From: Chloroflexota bacterium
Lineage (GTDB): Bacteria; Chloroflexota; Dehalococcoidia; GIF9; UBA5629
DNA length: 7,152 bases
Direction of reading: 5' to 3'
Assembly (NCBI GenBank): GCA_026389655.1
Contig: JAPLHL010000113.1
Location: forward strand, 1 to 7,152
Shown here piece after piece: positions 4,976-7,152 of the stretch (its first letter is position 1; every line of letters begins with the position of its first letter). The notes below the pieces were generated by a model. The model was not told the DNA's origin and did not search any database. It saw only the letters and a list, made by a program, of their open reading frames with translations. Both the position numbers and the translations under genes were made by a program.

Positions 4976-6109
4976 TTAAAGCCCCATTTCTCCTGCAACT
5001 TTTTCAAGGTGTAAATCAGTGTCCCCCAACATAAACTCGTCGGCTTTCACACGTCTGAAATAGCAGCCAATGTCATGGTCCATAGTAAAACCTATAGCTC
5101 CATGTATTTTAATACCGTCGATGCAAACCCGCTGATAAACCTCATTCGCCTTTGCTTTTGCCAATGACACTGCCATATCAGCCCTTGCCCCAATCGAAAC
5201 AAGCCATGCGGCATTATGTACAACGAACTGAAGCCCCTCCACATCAATAAGCATGTCCACCAGCTTATGCTGTATAGCCATGAACGAACCAATAGGCTTA
5301 TCAAACTGCACCCTGTCCTTGGCATAAGCTTGTGTCATTTCAAGTACAGCCTCGCATGCTCCTGCCATTTCAGCACATTTCAGTATTGTAGCGTGTTGCA
5401 TCAGATAATTTATCACCTTCCAACCCTGACCCAATTTGCCCAGGATATCCCGCTTGGAGACTATCACATTCTTAAATCTAATTCTGCATTGTCCGTCACC
5501 TGAAACAGTCGGGATTAATTCCGTTTTAATACCCCTCGTTCCTGCTTTAACTAAAAACGCAGTTAGTCCATCCGTATCTGCTTTTGCTGCTTCAGTTCTA
5601 CAGATGACAAGCAGGTAATCAGCTATGTGGGCAAACGGAGCAAACCACTTTTCTCCGTTTATTACATAGTTCTTGCCGTCTGCCACTGCCATACAATTAA
5701 TATCAACCGGTGAGAACCTTCCAGAAATTTCCGTATAAGCCAGTGACCAAACGTTTCTACCCTCTGCCACAGCCGGAAGATACTTCTTTTTTTGTGTTTC
5801 CGTACCAAATTTAAGTATAGGGATGGCACATAAGCCCACAGTTGAAAAAAACGGACCGGGAATTATATTTCTACCCATTTCTTCCATAAGCACTACAAGA
5901 TCAAGGAATTCAGCCCCCATTCCCCCATAGTCCTCGGGGAATATCAACCCCATCCACCCCAATTCTGCCATCTTCGAGAACATATCCGGGTCATACCCTT
6001 TTTCATCCTTTTCCAACTCACGTACCCGAGTTTTCGTACAAACCCCTGCCAGGAAGTCCCTTGCCATCGTTTTCAACATACTTTGTTGTTCATTAAAATC
6101 GAAATCCAT
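4976..6109 (-). CDS. Acyl-CoA dehydrogenase homologue lacking the catalytic base (heteromer partner)
   Basis: A 377-residue acyl-CoA dehydrogenase-fold protein with the family's N-terminal helices, beta domain and C-terminal helices. Both known positions of the catalytic Glu are lost: the helix-G site reads LMQHATIL with His239, and the C-terminal YEGT site reads LGDT with Gly362. The usual YSEPxAGSD loop around the flavin is degenerate (AYTEISGRFSPVD, 124-136). In contrast the Arg-x-Gln-Phe motif that clamps the FAD of the neighbouring subunit is intact (Arg266, Gln268, Phe269). This pattern is that of the non-catalytic subunit in heteromeric FadE enzymes of steroid degradation. The start is ATG 6109-6107 with GAGG (6120-6117) 7 bases upstream; a TTG at 6115 is too close to it. 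It follows the catalytic partner by 23 bases. A functional homomer is improbable. Confidence 0.88.
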   Translation of the reverse strand: MDFDFNEQQSMLKTMARDFLAGVCTKTRVRELEKDEKGYDPDMFSKMAELGWMGLIFPEDYGGMGAEFLDLVVLMEEMGRNIIPGPFFSTVGLCAIPILKFGTETQKKKYLPAVAEGRNVWSLAYTEISGRFSPVDINCMAVADGKNYVINGEKWFAPFAHIADYLLVICRTEAAKADTDGLTAFLVKAGTRGIKTELIPTVSGDGQCRIRFKNVIVSKRDILGKLGQGWKVINYLMQHATILKCAEMAGACEAVLEMTQAYAKDRVQFDKPIGSFMAIQHKLVDMLIDVEGLQFVVHNAAWLVSIGARADMAVSLAKAKANEVYQRVCIDGIKIHGAIGFTMDHDIGCYFRRVKADEFMLGDTDLHLEKVAGEMGL

Positions 6110-6132
6110 CTTCAAACCTCAAATCAATTCCA

Positions 6133-7152
6133 TTAGTATGGCCTGGGTAACCCCATCTTGAACTGCCCAATGATATTCTTTTGTATCTCATCGGTACCAC
6201 CGGCAATTGATATTCCAGGGAACATCATATACATCCTGGTAATATTCCCCATAATCTTGGCCCATTTAGACCGCACATCTACCTGCGAGTAGGCACCTAT
6301 GATCTCGGTCCCGGTCGTCGCAATATTCCTCATTACAAGATCGCAATACGCTTTGTTCCTGGCTGCTTCATAAACAGGGATGATGCCCTTGCTCATTTTC
6401 CAGGTTATTTCCAGGCTGAACATCCTGAGCGTCTCAAGCTCGACCGCCCTTTCAGCCAGCTTATGCCGTACAAGTGGATCCGCAGCCATAGGCTTACCAT
6501 TATATTTTGTCTCCAACACGTATTTGACAATGTATTCAAGTGTTCTTTTGGCTCCTCCATAGAATTGCGGAGCTATGCTGTGGCGCTCGAACGCCAGCGA
6601 TTGCATAAGGTGATACCAGCCGCGATTTTCAGTACCTACCAGATTCGAGACAGGCACTTTAACGTTATCAAAGAAGAGCTCATTAAATATATGTATTCCA
6701 GCATAGTTCACAATGGGTTTGATGGTAATCCCCGGACTTTTCATATCAAGGATAATGAGGCTAATTCCGTGCTGCTTTTTTACAGCGTTCGGATCGGTTC
6801 TAACTGCCATCCAACACCAGCGGGCACGATGGGCACAACTGGTCCAGATCTTTTGCCCGTTGAGTATATACTCGTCTCCCGTTTTTATTGCACGGGTCTG
6901 AATGTTAGCAAAGTCGGAGCCGGCATTAGGTTCACTATAGGCAGTACACCATACGCCGTCGGGCTCTCCGGCTGCTATTGACGGAAGGTATCTCTTACGC
7001 TGCTCCTCATTGCCAAAGAGCATGAGGGACTGACCGACCCAGCCAATTCCACTGACACCCATTTGAGTCCCTGGAATCCCACGATAACTTGCTTCGTCCA
7101 TATAGACATACTGCTCGGAAAAAGACGCCCCCTGCCCACCGTATTCCTTTGG
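6133..7152 (-). CDS. Acyl-CoA dehydrogenase, catalytic subunit, 5' end outside the window
   Basis: The frame is open to the right edge (visible protein begins PKEYGGQGASFSEQYVYMDE), so the true start lies outside, probably 50-60 residues upstream; 339 residues are visible. The enzyme would oxidise an acyl-CoA to the 2,3-enoyl-CoA with FAD. Seen are the flavin loop WCTAYSEPNAGSD (visible residues 68-80), NGQKIWTS (98-105), and a helix-G Glu in LAFERHS (visible residue 189, codon 6588-6586) matching the catalytic Glu of isovaleryl-CoA dehydrogenase. The C-terminal site reads AGGTDEIQ, so the base is not in the MCAD position. The Arg-x-Gln-Phe FAD clamp is missing (ETKYNGKP), and it is present in the next gene, 23 bases away. 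The two therefore look like the alpha and beta chains of one heteromeric enzyme. Confidence 0.88.
   Translation of the reverse strand, partial: PKEYGGQGASFSEQYVYMDEASYRGIPGTQMGVSGIGWVGQSLMLFGNEEQRKRYLPSIAAGEPDGVWCTAYSEPNAGSDFANIQTRAIKTGDEYILNGQKIWTSCAHRARWCWMAVRTDPNAVKKQHGISLIILDMKSPGITIKPIVNYAGIHIFNELFFDNVKVPVSNLVGTENRGWYHLMQSLAFERHSIAPQFYGGAKRTLEYIVKYVLETKYNGKPMAADPLVRHKLAERAVELETLRMFSLEITWKMSKGIIPVYEAARNKAYCDLVMRNIATTGTEIIGAYSQVDVRSKWAKIMGNITRMYMMFPGISIAGGTDEIQKNIIGQFKMGLPRPY

Noticed and set aside
6110..6115. TTG start for the second acyl-CoA dehydrogenase
   Set aside because: The GAGG at 6120-6117 is only 1 base from this TTG but 7 bases from the ATG at 6109.

Overview
The window looks like a chromosomal catabolic locus from an uncultured, probably anaerobic bacterium of moderate GC content. 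A Chloroflexota (Dehalococcoidia-like) or Desulfobacterota-like host is my guess from the gene set: paired acyl-CoA dehydrogenases, an HMG-CoA-synthase-like protein fused to a DUF35 domain, an SCP2-type thiolase and MaoC pairs. That assignment is inference only; there is no rRNA or marker gene. Every supported gene lies on the minus strand, so transcription runs from the right edge to the left.

Layout in transcription order: (1) 7152-6133, an acyl-CoA dehydrogenase cut by the right edge; (2) 6109-4976, a second, divergent acyl-CoA dehydrogenase; (3) 4975-4807, a 169-base AT-rich gap with a good candidate promoter (TTGTGA-17-TAAAAT) whose spacer and -10 hold an 18-bp palindrome; (4) 4806-3364, a pseudo-HMG-CoA synthase fused to a zinc-ribbon/OB-fold DUF35 domain; (5) 3330-2137, an SCP2-type thiolase; (6) 2118-1645 and (7) 1613-1146, two single-hot-dog MaoC proteins; (8) 1126-1072, an intrinsic terminator; (9) about 230 bases of AT-rich spacer with a candidate extended -10 promoter; (10) 848-144, a PlsY-like glycerol-3-phosphate acyltransferase; (11) 141-1, the left end of an IS3-family insertion sequence, with inverted repeat, promoter, ribosome binding site and the first 20 codons of orfA, running off the left edge.

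Genes 1-7 together encode acyl-CoA dehydrogenation, enoyl-CoA hydration and thiolytic cleavage; only a 3-hydroxyacyl-CoA dehydrogenase is missing from a full beta-oxidation turn. The striking theme is asymmetry. In each step a protein with intact catalytic residues sits next to a homologue or partner that has lost them. One dehydrogenase keeps the catalytic Glu and the other keeps the Arg/Gln FAD-clamp motif; one MaoC keeps Asp/His and the other has Tyr for His; the thiolase keeps Cys/HDCF/GHP while the HMGS-like protein has lost Glu, Cys and His. This resembles the heteromeric FadE, ChsH1-ChsH2 and thiolase/aldolase-DUF35 enzymes of actinobacterial steroid side-chain degradation and the BbsAB and archaeal thiolase-DUF35 complexes. 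I suspect a dedicated module for a bulky or polycyclic CoA ester. The substrate cannot be read from the sequence.
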